A DNA stretch of 26,770 bases from Bacteroidota bacterium (lineage in GTDB: Bacteria > Bacteroidota > Bacteroidia > Flavobacteriales > Flavobacteriaceae), in contig JAEWLN010000191.1 in the NCBI GenBank assembly GCA_023457535.1, positions 1 through 26,770 on the forward strand. Direction: 5' to 3'. Both the position numbers and the translations under genes were made by a program. Positions within the stretch are counted from its first letter, which is position 1; every line of letters begins with the position of its first letter. Positions 8,358-15,725 of this stretch are shown here, one piece after another. The notes beneath the pieces were generated by a model. That model worked only from the letters and a program-made list of their open reading frames with translations, made no database searches and was not told the DNA's origin.

Positions 8358-8418
8358 CCTGACAGCTTACCTGACATGTGGCGTTGTCAGGCTAATTGAC
8401 AAAAAAAACTTCAATTAG
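8358..8418. repeat. Inverted and direct repeats in the clpC-gyrA divergent region
   Basis: CCTGACA occurs at 8358-8364 and 8370-8376, and its perfect complement TGTCAGG at 8385-8391. Immediately beside it CTAATTG (8392-8398) and CAATTAG (8412-8418) form a second perfect inverted repeat over an A-run. These lie just upstream of the clpC promoter and could be an operator. The rest of the 272-base gap (8300-8571) is AT-rich; I could not find a convincing gyrA promoter in it. Confidence 0.4.
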
Positions 8419-8571
8419 CGCGTTAAAGAATTACTAACTTATCAACGGAAATCTCACGCGCATTTGTTAATAAATAGCGGTAAATTTCTGTTAAGAAACG
8501 AGTATGAATAGGGTGGGAAACGTTATATTAGCGGGATTTTTACGAGAACAATTTTAAACCAATTATAATAT

Positions 8572-11148
8572 ATGTCTGACGGAGAAAAGTTAATTCCGAT
8601 TAACATTGAGGACGAAATGAAATCTGCTTACATCGATTATTCGATGTCAGTTATTGTGTCCAGGGCTTTGCCTGACGTACGCGACGGATTGAAACCCGTA
8701 CACAGACGCGTTTTATACGGGATGTACGATTTGGGTGTTTTGTCGAACCGCGCACACAAGAAATCGGCGAGAATCGTAGGAGAGGTGCTTGGTAAGTACC
8801 ACCCGCACGGCGATACATCAGTATACGATGCCATGGTGCGTATGGCCCAGGAATGGAGTTTGCGCTATCTTTTGGTCGACGGCCAGGGTAACTTTGGGTC
8901 GATCGATGGCGACAGTCCGGCAGCCATGCGTTACACCGAGGCGCGTTTGCGCAAGATGTCAGAGGACATAATGGCAGATATTGACAAAGAAACGGTTGAT
9001 TTCCAACTCAACTTCGACGACACGCTTTACGAACCCAAAGTCATGCCCACACGCGTACCGAACCTGCTCATCAATGGAGCATCCGGTATTGCCGTAGGTA
9101 TGGCCACGAACATGCCGCCGCACAACCTTACCGAAGTGGTCGACGGTACGCTGGCTTATATCGACAACAATGACATCGAGATCGACGAGCTCATGAACTA
9201 TGTCAAAGCCCCCGATTTCCCTACCGGCGGTGTCGTTTACGGCTATGACGGCGTACGCGAGGCATTCAAGACCGGCCGCGGCCGTATCGTTTTGCGCGCA
9301 AGGGTCAATTTTGAAGAGGTTGACGGACGCGAATCGATCATTGTGACCGAGATCCCGTACCAGGTCAACAAAGCCGAAATGATCAAAAAAACGGCCGATC
9401 TGGTCAACGACAAAAAAATCGAAGGCATCTCTAACATCCGCGACGAATCGGACCGGAACGGCATGCGCATCGTATACATCTTAAAGCGCGACGCCGTTCC
9501 CAATGTCGTGCTCAACACCTTGTATAAATACACCCAGTTGCAGTCGTCGTTCAGCGTGAACAACATTGCGCTGGTGCAGGGGCGTCCGCAATTGCTCAAT
9601 TTAAAGGATCTGATCCACTATTTTGTCGAGCATCGCCATGAAGTAGTCGTCAGGCGCGCACAGTATGAGTTGCGCAAAGCTGAGGAACGCGCGCATATTC
9701 TCGAAGGGCTTATCATCGCATCGGACAATATCGATGAAGTCATTGCCATTATCCGCGGGTCCAAAAACACCGACGAGGCGCGTGAGAAATTGATGGAGCG
9801 CTTCAGCCTTACCGACATCCAGTCGCGGGCCATTGTAGAGATGCGTCTGCGTCAGCTCACGGGTCTGGAACAAGACAAGCTGCGCGCCGAATACGAAGAC
9901 ATCATGAAACTCATCGAGCACCTCAAAGCGTTGCTCGCCAGCAAAGAAATGCGCATGCAGCTGATCAAGGACGAACTCGTCGAGATCCGCGACAAATATG
10001 GTGATGAGCGTCGTTCGACGATCGAATATGCCGGCGGTGACGTCAGCATCGAGGATTTGATCGCCGATGAAAATGTGGTCATCACGATTTCGCATGCCGG
10101 TTACATCAAACGCACGCCTTTGTCCGAGTACAAGACGCAAAACCGTGGCGGCGTCGGACAAAAGAGCGCCGGTACGCGTGATGCCGATTTCCTCGAGCAC
10201 ATGTACGTGGCGACCAACCACCAGTACATGTTGTTCTTCACGCAAAAAGGAAAGTGTTTCTGGATGCGCGTCTACGAAATTCCGGAAGGCAGCAAAACCA
10301 GCAAAGGCCGTGCGATCCAGAATCTGATCAATATCGAAAACGACGACAAGGTCAAGGCGTTCATCTGTACGCAGGACCTCAAAAACCAGGAATACATCAA
10401 CGGCCACTATGTCATCATGGTCACCAAGCAGGGGCAGGTCAAGAAAACGCCGCTCGAACAATATTCGCGTCCACGCGTCAACGGGGTGGCGGCCATCACG
10501 ATCCGCGAAGACGATGAACTGCTCGAGGCAAAACTCACCACGGGCCAGAGCCACGTTTTAGTCGCTGTAAAATCCGGCAAGCTCGTCCGGTTCGAGGAAA
10601 GCAAAACGCGCCCGATGGGCCGTACCGCATCGGGTGTACGCGGCATTACATTGGCCGATGAAAAAGACGAGGTCATCGGAATGGTTGCCGTAAACGATAT
10701 GAATTCTGAAATTCTCGTCGTATCGGAAAAAGGTTATGGAAAGCGTTCGTCGCTCGAAGATTACCGCATTACCAACCGTGGCGGAAAAGGCGTAAAAACG
10801 CTCAATATCACCGATAAAACCGGCAAGCTCGTATCGATCAACAGCGTAACGGATGCAGACGATTTGATGATCATCAACAAATCCGGGCTCACGATCCGCA
10901 TGGCCGTAGAAGACCTTCGCGTGATGGGCCGTGCCACACAAGGCGTGCGATTGATCAACCTCAAAGGCAACGATTCGATCGCCGCGGTGACCAAGGTCAT
11001 GAAAGATGAAGAATCGCTTGAGGTGGAACGCGACGAAAATGGCGACGTGATTTCGCCCAACGCCGTGCCGGTTTCAACAGGTGAGGCGCCTGCCGGTTAT
11101 GACGATGAAGCCGCAGACGAAGCCGAAGACGGCAATGAAGAAGAATAA
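8572..11148 (+). CDS. gyrA: DNA gyrase subunit A
   Basis: The breakage-reunion subunit of gyrase, which introduces negative supercoils with GyrB. At 858 aa it is in the usual range. Seen: N-terminal DYSMSVIVSRALPDVRDGLKPVHRR, the active-site Tyr121 in AAMRYTEARL, the quinolone-region HPHGDTSVYDAMVRMAQ (Thr82 and Asp86 equal Escherichia coli Ser83 and Asp87), the tower and coiled-coil region (about 360-490), then a six-bladed C-terminal beta-pinwheel. The GyrA box reads QNRGGVG (523-529) rather than QRRGGKG, which I believe is common in Bacteroidota; NRGGKG recurs at 735-740. The box argues for GyrA over ParC. The tail is strongly acidic. The TPR gene follows at 17 bases and is probably co-transcribed. 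Confidence 0.96.
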   Translation: MSDGEKLIPINIEDEMKSAYIDYSMSVIVSRALPDVRDGLKPVHRRVLYGMYDLGVLSNRAHKKSARIVGEVLGKYHPHGDTSVYDAMVRMAQEWSLRYLLVDGQGNFGSIDGDSPAAMRYTEARLRKMSEDIMADIDKETVDFQLNFDDTLYEPKVMPTRVPNLLINGASGIAVGMATNMPPHNLTEVVDGTLAYIDNNDIEIDELMNYVKAPDFPTGGVVYGYDGVREAFKTGRGRIVLRARVNFEEVDGRESIIVTEIPYQVNKAEMIKKTADLVNDKKIEGISNIRDESDRNGMRIVYILKRDAVPNVVLNTLYKYTQLQSSFSVNNIALVQGRPQLLNLKDLIHYFVEHRHEVVVRRAQYELRKAEERAHILEGLIIASDNIDEVIAIIRGSKNTDEAREKLMERFSLTDIQSRAIVEMRLRQLTGLEQDKLRAEYEDIMKLIEHLKALLASKEMRMQLIKDELVEIRDKYGDERRSTIEYAGGDVSIEDLIADENVVITISHAGYIKRTPLSEYKTQNRGGVGQKSAGTRDADFLEHMYVATNHQYMLFFTQKGKCFWMRVYEIPEGSKTSKGRAIQNLINIENDDKVKAFICTQDLKNQEYINGHYVIMVTKQGQVKKTPLEQYSRPRVNGVAAITIREDDELLEAKLTTGQSHVLVAVKSGKLVRFEESKTRPMGRTASGVRGITLADEKDEVIGMVAVNDMNSEILVVSEKGYGKRSSLEDYRITNRGGKGVKTLNITDKTGKLVSINSVTDADDLMIINKSGLTIRMAVEDLRVMGRATQGVRLINLKGNDSIAAVTKVMKDEESLEVERDENGDVISPNAVPVSTGEAPAGYDDEAADEAEDGNEEE

Positions 11149-11165
11149 TATAAAACACGACCACA

Positions 11166-12443
11166 ATGAATAAATATGCAATCCTGGCATCGGCGCTGAT
11201 GATTTCCGCGAGCGGCCTTGCCCAAAAAGACCAGATCAAGGCGGCTGAAAAAGCGCTCAAGGGCGGAAATGCCATCGAGGCGATCAACCAGCTCAAACAA
11301 GCAGAAGGCGCCATTGGCGGAGCATCCGAAGCTGAAAAAGCCCAATATTATTTTGTCAAAGGCAATGCGCATTTGGATTTGTCTGACAAAAAGATGGAAG
11401 TGGGTAAAAACCTCGTAGAATCGGCCAAGGCATACCAGCAGGTTTTGTCGATCGAGAAAGCATCGGGTAAATCGAAATTCACCTCAGAGGCGCAAACCAA
11501 TCTGGCCAAAGCCAAAAACAACCTGCTCACCGCCGCGCAGGCCGAAGTCAAAAAAGACAACAACAAAGGCGCTGCGGATTTGCTTTACGCGGCGTACGAA
11601 GCCGATCCGTCAAACCTGGAAAACCTTTACTACGCTGCCAACTACTACATGGCAGGCGCAGACTATACCAAGGCACTCCAGCATTTCGAGGAGTTGAAAA
11701 AGAAAGAATTCACCGGCGAGGCAACCAATTATTACGCAAAGAATGCCGTTAGTGAACAAGAGGAATTCTACGGCTCGACGCCCGATGCCAAGAAAAACCG
11801 CGACAACCAGGTACGCCTGAAACTTGCGACTGCTCCGCGCGATGAAAAAGTGCCGTCCAAAAAAGGCGAAATTGCCAAATACATTGCACTGATCTACGTT
11901 CAGCAGGGCAAAAATGACCTGGCCAAAGCGGCATTGGCAGAGGCCAAGGCGATCAATCCGGACGATATCGGGATTTTGCAGGCAGAAGCAGAAGTGTTGC
12001 TAAAAATGAACGACATGGAAGGTTATAAGACGGTTATCCAAAAAATCGTTCAAAAAGACCCTAATAATCCTGACATGTTTTTTAACCTCGGCGTTACATC
12101 GTCCAAAAGCGATCCCGTAGCGGCCGAAGGTTACTACAAACGAGCCATCGAACTCAAACCCGATTATTGGCAGGCGCATCTGAACCTGGCCATTACCAAA
12201 ATGTCCAATGAGCAAAAGCTCGTCGACGAAATGAACAAGCTCGGTACTTCGGACAAAGACATGAGACGTTATGAAGCGCTTAAAAAGCAACGTGACGAAA
12301 TGTTCCGTTCGGCGATCCCGCATCTTGAAAAGGCCTACGAGCTCAAACCCGATGCAGAAGTAGGAGAAACGCTTTACAACGTTTACGGCGCACTCGAAAT
12401 GACAGAAAAGCGCAAAGCGTTAAAGGCCAAGCTTGGAAAATAA
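11166..12443 (+). CDS. Exported tetratricopeptide-repeat protein
   Basis: A 425-aa protein with a signal peptide (MNKYAILASALMISASGLAQ) followed by helical repeats of TPR type throughout, for example NAIEAINQLKQAE, NLENLYYAANYYMAGADYTKALQHFEEL, KYIALIYVQQGKNDLAKAALAEAKAINPDD, MFFNLGV..AEGYYKRAIELKPDYWQAHLNLAI and HLEKAYELKPDAEVGETLYNVYGAL. It is rich in Lys and Ala. Such proteins serve as periplasmic scaffolds; no partner or enzymatic function can be read. It begins 17 bases after gyrA and ends before a strong terminator, so it is the last gene of a gyrA transcript. The gyrA-TPR pairing is, from memory, common in flavobacteria. Confidence 0.85.
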   Translation: MNKYAILASALMISASGLAQKDQIKAAEKALKGGNAIEAINQLKQAEGAIGGASEAEKAQYYFVKGNAHLDLSDKKMEVGKNLVESAKAYQQVLSIEKASGKSKFTSEAQTNLAKAKNNLLTAAQAEVKKDNNKGAADLLYAAYEADPSNLENLYYAANYYMAGADYTKALQHFEELKKKEFTGEATNYYAKNAVSEQEEFYGSTPDAKKNRDNQVRLKLATAPRDEKVPSKKGEIAKYIALIYVQQGKNDLAKAALAEAKAINPDDIGILQAEAEVLLKMNDMEGYKTVIQKIVQKDPNNPDMFFNLGVTSSKSDPVAAEGYYKRAIELKPDYWQAHLNLAITKMSNEQKLVDEMNKLGTSDKDMRRYEALKKQRDEMFRSAIPHLEKAYELKPDAEVGETLYNVYGALEMTEKRKALKAKLGK

Positions 12444-12459
12444 TCAACCTTGCCTTAAT

Positions 12460-12494
12460 AAAAAACCGCCCCTTTGACAGGGGCGGTTTTTTTT
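12460..12494 (+). terminator. Strong bidirectional terminator
   Basis: A 13-base perfect stem (12460-12472 with 12480-12492, core CCGCCCC / GGGGCGG) flanked by an A-run and a T-run, with a 7-base loop. It can end both the gyrA-TPR transcript (plus) and the NlpC/P60 gene transcript (minus, stop at 12520). Confidence 0.92.
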
Positions 12495-12519
12495 ATTACC
12501 ATGGCCACGTGAAGCCGTG

Positions 12520-13281
12520 TCAGATGATTTTTTTGATCACGCGCAACTTGTGCGTATGCCGGTTTTGCTCAGCGTTGTAAATGCCCAAATGATCCAGCCG
12601 GTCAATGCGGATCCTTCCGCTGCCGTGAATGATGTAATTGTCGTCCATAATGATGCCCACGTGAATGATCCGGCCTTCCTCATTGTCAAAAAATGCAAGG
12701 TCGCCGGGCTGGCTTTCCTCTATAAAACTAAGCGCCTCGCCTTGTGTAGCCTGTTGCGAGGCATCGCGCAGCAAATGATAGCCATTGAGTTTGTACACCA
12801 TTTGCGTGAATCCGGAACAATCAATCCCAAACGGCGTTTTTCCACCCCACAAATACGGTGCATTCAAATACATGAACGCCGTATTGATCAGGTTTTGCTT
12901 GGGTTTGACCCCGCTGATGCGCATGCCTTCGAAATCAAAATTATCGGTATTGATTTCCGGATAACCCAAAAACGAAAGCGACGCCCCCAACGGTATGGGC
13001 ATTAAAAAATTATTCGGTCCGGTAATGTATTCGATCAGGTCCGAATTGAGCACGATCGCGTCATGGCTCAACTGTTCAAACTGCTCACGCGTAATGGCGC
13101 GAAACTGCTTGGTGTCGATCCAGCCTTCATATTGGTCAAAGTGCAGCCGGACGCGCGTCCATTGCCGGGCCGTTTCGAGCACTTCGAAATGTTCGCCAAA
13201 AAGTACCTGCGACACGATTTCGGCGCGGTCGCTGGCTTCAGCGCGTAAAGGAATTAGGGCAAGGTTGCAGATTCCGAACAT
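12520..13281 (-). CDS. C40-family NlpC/P60 peptidase with SH3-like domain
   Basis: A 253-aa cysteine peptidase predicted to cut peptidoglycan stem peptides (gamma-D-Glu-diaminopimelate bond in characterised relatives). The first 60 residues form a bacterial SH3-like domain (PLRAEASDRAEIVSQVLFGE, WTRVRLHFDQYEGWI) and the C-terminal part (about 125-253) is NlpC/P60: PYLWGGKTPFGIDCSGF with nucleophile Cys155, RIIHVGIIMDD with His207, and YIIHGSGRIRID with His219. No signal peptide is visible with this start, and no in-frame better start lies upstream, so export is uncertain. It lies 191 bases downstream of the thiolase gene, with the 13302-13455 repeat element between them. Confidence 0.88.
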   Translation of the reverse strand: MFGICNLALIPLRAEASDRAEIVSQVLFGEHFEVLETARQWTRVRLHFDQYEGWIDTKQFRAITREQFEQLSHDAIVLNSDLIEYITGPNNFLMPIPLGASLSFLGYPEINTDNFDFEGMRISGVKPKQNLINTAFMYLNAPYLWGGKTPFGIDCSGFTQMVYKLNGYHLLRDASQQATQGEALSFIEESQPGDLAFFDNEEGRIIHVGIIMDDNYIIHGSGRIRIDRLDHLGIYNAEQNRHTHKLRVIKKII

Positions 13282-13301
13282 GCAAGAATAAGGGGTTTTA
13301 A

Positions 13302-13455
13302 ATTCCGGATTTTAAATGTTGGGAGCCATTTCCCGCTATCCATTGCAATCTTTTTGTTTTTAAAGAAAAAACAAAAAGGATTTCCATTGCTATCGGGGCT
13401 AGGGTCCGGCGTATCCCGGGACTTTTCGCTCAGGACAACATTTAAAATCTGGAAT
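13302..13455. repeat. 154-base stem-loop element with terminal inverted repeats
   Basis: The two ends (13302-13321 and 13436-13455) are inverted copies that match at 19 of 20 positions. Inside, CTTTTTGTTTTT (13350-13361) pairs with AAAAACAAAAAG (13367-13378), and CCATTGC occurs as a direct repeat on either side of that hairpin within similar 14-base stretches. A TCCCGGGA palindrome lies near the right end. There is no ORF. It fills the thiolase-NlpC gap and is likely transcribed. From memory similar intergenic stem-loops are frequent in flavobacterial genomes, but I cannot verify this. It could be a REP-like or MITE-like element or a large terminator. Confidence 0.6.
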
Positions 13456-13472
13456 CCACTATTTAAATAAAG

Positions 13473-14651
13473 TTAAGCGCGTTCGATCACAATGGCCGAT
13501 GCGCCGCCGCCGCCGTTGCAAATGGCCGCAGCACCAATTTTGCCGTTGTTTTGTTCGAGCACATTGATCAGCGTCACAATGATGCGCGCCCCCGATGCAC
13601 CCAGCGGGTGACCGAGCGAAACCGCGCCACCGTTGACGTTGACTTTATCGCCGTCGAGTCCCAGGATTTGCGTATTGGCCAATCCCACCACTGAAAACGC
13701 CTCATTGAATTCGAAAAAGTCAACATCGTCTTTGGAAATGCCTGCTTTGTCAAGCGCTTTGGGCAATGCTTTGGCCGGCGCAGTGGTAAACCATTTGGGT
13801 TCTTGCTCTGCATCTGCATATGATTTGATGTAGGCCAGCGGTTTCAACCCAAGTGACTGGGCTTTTTCCTCGCTCATCAGGATCAGCGCCGCCGCGCCAT
13901 CATTGATCGTCGATGCATTGGCCGCCGTTACGGTTCCTTCTTTGGTAAACGCCGCGTTCAGCGCAGGGATTTTGTCGAGCTTTACGTTGGTGTATTCCTC
14001 GTCCCTGGTAACCATTACAGGATCGCCCTTTCTTTGCGGTACGGCTACCGGAACTACTTCGTTATCAAATTTCCCGGCATCCCAGGCTTTGGCCGAACGC
14101 TCATACGAATGGATGGCGAACCGGTCCTGGTCTTCACGTGAAATATTGTATTCCACGGCACAGGCATCGGCGCAAACACCCATGGCATTGTTGTCGTATG
14201 CATCGCTCAAACCGTCTTTTTGCATGCCGTCCACAAGACTTGCACCACCGAATTTCATACCCGTCCTCATGTGTACATAGTGTGGAATCAGGCTCATGTT
14301 TTCCATGCCGCCGGCCACGACGATTTCCGCATCGCCGAGCATAATGGCCTGTGCGCCCTGCATCACGGCCTTCATGCCCGAGGCACATACTTTATTAACC
14401 GTTGTGGTGATGACGCTTTCAGGCAAACCCGCATAAATAGCGGCCTGGCGCGCCGGGGCCTGACCTACGCCGGCCTGGACCACGTTGCCCATGATAACTT
14501 CATCGACCAATTTGGGATCGAGATTGATTTTGTCGAGTGCGCCCTTGATCGCCGCAGCTCCTAATTTTGGTGCCGGAACCGTAGACAATGCGCCCATAAA
14601 GCTTCCGATTGGCGTCCTCACAGCCGACACGATAACCACTTTTTTGCTCAT
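13473..14651 (-). CDS. Acetyl-CoA C-acetyltransferase (thiolase)
   Basis: A thiolase of 392 aa, the normal family length. It condenses two acetyl-CoA to acetoacetyl-CoA or cleaves 3-ketoacyl-CoA, in the cytoplasm. Catalytic residues are all visible: nucleophile Cys89 in VNKVCASGMKA, His348 in GGAVSLGHPLGASG, and Cys378 in AAICNGGGGAS; the NEAF motif lies at 316-319. Full-length similarity to the biosynthetic acetyl-CoA acetyltransferases (AtoB/PhaA/ThlA type) is clear, but sequence alone does not settle chain-length preference. The neighbours do not form a fatty-acid or polyhydroxyalkanoate cluster, so its pathway is not shown. The downstream gap before the NlpC gene holds the repeat element. 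Confidence 0.93.
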   Translation of the reverse strand: MSKKVVIVSAVRTPIGSFMGALSTVPAPKLGAAAIKGALDKINLDPKLVDEVIMGNVVQAGVGQAPARQAAIYAGLPESVITTTVNKVCASGMKAVMQGAQAIMLGDAEIVVAGGMENMSLIPHYVHMRTGMKFGGASLVDGMQKDGLSDAYDNNAMGVCADACAVEYNISREDQDRFAIHSYERSAKAWDAGKFDNEVVPVAVPQRKGDPVMVTRDEEYTNVKLDKIPALNAAFTKEGTVTAANASTINDGAAALILMSEEKAQSLGLKPLAYIKSYADAEQEPKWFTTAPAKALPKALDKAGISKDDVDFFEFNEAFSVVGLANTQILGLDGDKVNVNGGAVSLGHPLGASGARIIVTLINVLEQNNGKIGAAAICNGGGGASAIVIERA

Positions 14652-14821
14652 AGTATTTGTTGCTAGTTAATTTGGTTGCGAATTTAACCATTTTCAACCG
14701 ATCTGGAAATTCCTTTGGCATTTTATTCCATACCGCGCAAAGTCATATCGGTTACAGATCGTTGACAATGAACTGTTTTGCGTGGAAGGGTAAAAAAAAC
14801 CTCAAAAAAAATTGCATTTAG

Positions 14822-14852
14822 TTGTGCAATACGGAATGAAAAGTTACATTTG
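14822..14852 (+). promoter_or_regulatory. Promoter of the tRNA-Ser/tRNA-Pro transcript
   Basis: TTG (14822-14824), a 20-base spacer and a perfect TACATTTG -7 box (14845-14852), 31 bases before tRNA-Ser. This is the best match in the window to the Bacteroidota consensus. An inverted repeat ATTGCA/TGCAAT overlaps the -33 region. The rest of 14652-14821 is AT-rich thiolase leader without a gene. Confidence 0.75.
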
Positions 14853-14883
14853 CAACCGCAAAAAAGGTCAACTTGTTTGCAAC

Positions 14884-14967
14884 GGAGAGGTGCCGGAGTG
14901 GTAACGGAGCAGATTGCTAATCTGTCGGCGGGTAACTGTCGCCAGGGTTCGAGTCCCTGTCTCTCCG
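14884..14967 (+). tRNA. tRNA-Ser (anticodon GCT)
   Basis: A type II tRNA of 84 bases. Acceptor GGAGAGG pairs with TCTCTCC with discriminator G. The anticodon stem GCAGA/TCTGT encloses the loop TTGCTAA, giving anticodon GCT, which reads AGC and AGT. The long variable arm (GGCG..CGCC) and T arm with GGTTCGAGTCC are present. CCA is not encoded. Confidence 0.96.
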
Positions 14968-14973
14968 CTTCTT

Positions 14974-15048
14974 CGGGGTGTAGCGTAGCCCGGTCATCGC
15001 GCCTGGTTTGGGACCAGGAGGTCGCAGGTTCGAATCCTGCCACCCCGA
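14974..15048 (+). tRNA. tRNA-Pro (anticodon TGG)
   Basis: 75 bases starting six bases after tRNA-Ser. Acceptor CGGGGTG pairs perfectly with CACCCCG, discriminator A. The anticodon stem CCTGG/CCAGG encloses TTTGGGA, giving TGG. T arm GCAGGTTCGAATCCTGC is canonical. CCA is not encoded. Confidence 0.96.
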
Positions 15049-15053
15049 CAAAC

Positions 15054-15083
15054 AAATCCCTTTGCGCAGCGAAAGGGATTTTT
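15054..15083 (+). terminator. Terminator after tRNA-Pro
   Basis: AAATCCCTTT (15054-15063) and AAAGGGATTT (15072-15081) form a perfect 10-base stem with an 8-base loop and a T-run. It closes the two-tRNA transcript. Confidence 0.85.
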
Positions 15084-15135
15084 GATTTTAAAAGTAAAGC
15101 CGAATTCATTCGGGCTTTACTTTTAAAATCAAAAA
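15079..15135. repeat. Very long AT-rich hairpin
   Basis: A 23-base perfect stem (15079-15101 with 15113-15135) plus four further pairs near the loop, broken by a single bulged G. Its left arm begins inside the T-run of the tRNA-Pro terminator and its right arm runs into the first tandem unit. The sequence is close to palindromic; it may act as a second, two-way terminator for whatever is transcribed through the tandem repeats. Confidence 0.7.
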
Positions 15136-15353
15136 TAAGAAGCCTGCAAGGCTAGGGATTTGGTTAGCACCGAAACCTATTCAGGATCACGTGAGTAATC
15201 CTGCAAAAATAAGAAGGCTGCAAGGCTAGGGATTTGGTTAGCACCGAAACCGATTCAGGATCACGTGAGTAATCCTGCAAAAATAAGAAGCCTGCAAGGC
15301 TAGGGATTTGGTTAGCACTGGAATCCATTTCAGGATCACGTGAGTAATCCTAC
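15131..15353. repeat. Three tandem units of 74-75 bases between tRNA genes
   Basis: Units at 15131-15204, 15205-15278 and 15279-15353. Units 1 and 2 differ at two positions; unit 3 has several changes clustered in the middle and one extra base. Each unit contains AGCCTGCAAGGCT (a small hairpin, broken in unit 2), GGTTAGCACC, and a CAGGAT..ATCCTG inverted repeat around the 8-base palindrome TCACGTGA (15187, 15261, 15336). No unit codes for protein (the period is not a multiple of three). I could not fold a unit as a full cloverleaf. This covers the 312-base gap between tRNA-Pro and tRNA-Arg; function unknown. Confidence 0.85.
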
Positions 15354-15360
15354 AAAATTA

Positions 15361-15434
<74 letters not shown>

Positions 15435-15454
15435 CAACCACTAAAAATGTTCTA

Positions 15455-15535
15455 ATCATTTTACGTCTGAAAATCAAGATAAGCTTTTGATTTTCAGTCG
15501 TTTCTTGTTTGATATTCTAATAAGGGTAAAATGAT
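15455..15535. repeat. Nested inverted repeats downstream of tRNA-Arg
   Basis: The outer pair ATCATTTTAC (15455-15464) / GTAAAATGAT (15526-15535) and the inner pair CTGAAAATCAA (15467-15477) / TTGATTTTCAG (15487-15497) are both perfect. The inner hairpin may end tRNA-Arg transcription although no clean T-run follows. They fill most of the space between the tRNA gene and the integrase relic. Confidence 0.6.
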
Positions 15536-15547
15536 ATGATCGGTTTT

Positions 15548-15725
15548 TTGACACAATAATTGACACAAACAAAAATCTGGTGTCAATAAATGCCCAATTC
15601 AGACTCTGCGACTACGTAAATGCCGCCGGAAAATCTCCAATCGAACTTCACATCACGGGAAACTCCCAGAGCGCGCGCGTTCAGCTCGATTTGGAAATTG
15701 ACACAAAATATTTTGATTGTGTCAA
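15548..15725. repeat. Cluster of TTGACACAA motifs
   Basis: TTGACACAA at 15548-15556, 15560-15568 and 15698-15706, its complement TTGTGTCAA at 15717-15725, and a shorter inverted copy (GGTGTCAA) at 15579-15586. The last two full copies form a perfect 9-base inverted repeat. The motifs lie around and inside the integrase relic, as arm-type integrase sites would. Confidence 0.6.

Noticed and set aside
8419..8571. gyrA promoter
   Set aside because: Boxes such as TAAATTTC and TATATTAG occur but none has a TTG at a suitable distance, so no call is made.
9601..10554. Minus-strand frame of 317 codons inside gyrA
   Set aside because: Antisense shadow of a complete gyrA; no motif, signal or neighbour supports it.
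14778..15155. Plus-strand frame of 125 codons
   Set aside because: It runs through both tRNA genes and the terminator; the VAGSNPATPT phrase is the usual false translation of a tRNA T arm.
15131..15353. CRISPR array
   Set aside because: The units are contiguous 74-75 base repeats with no unique spacers, and no cas gene is present.
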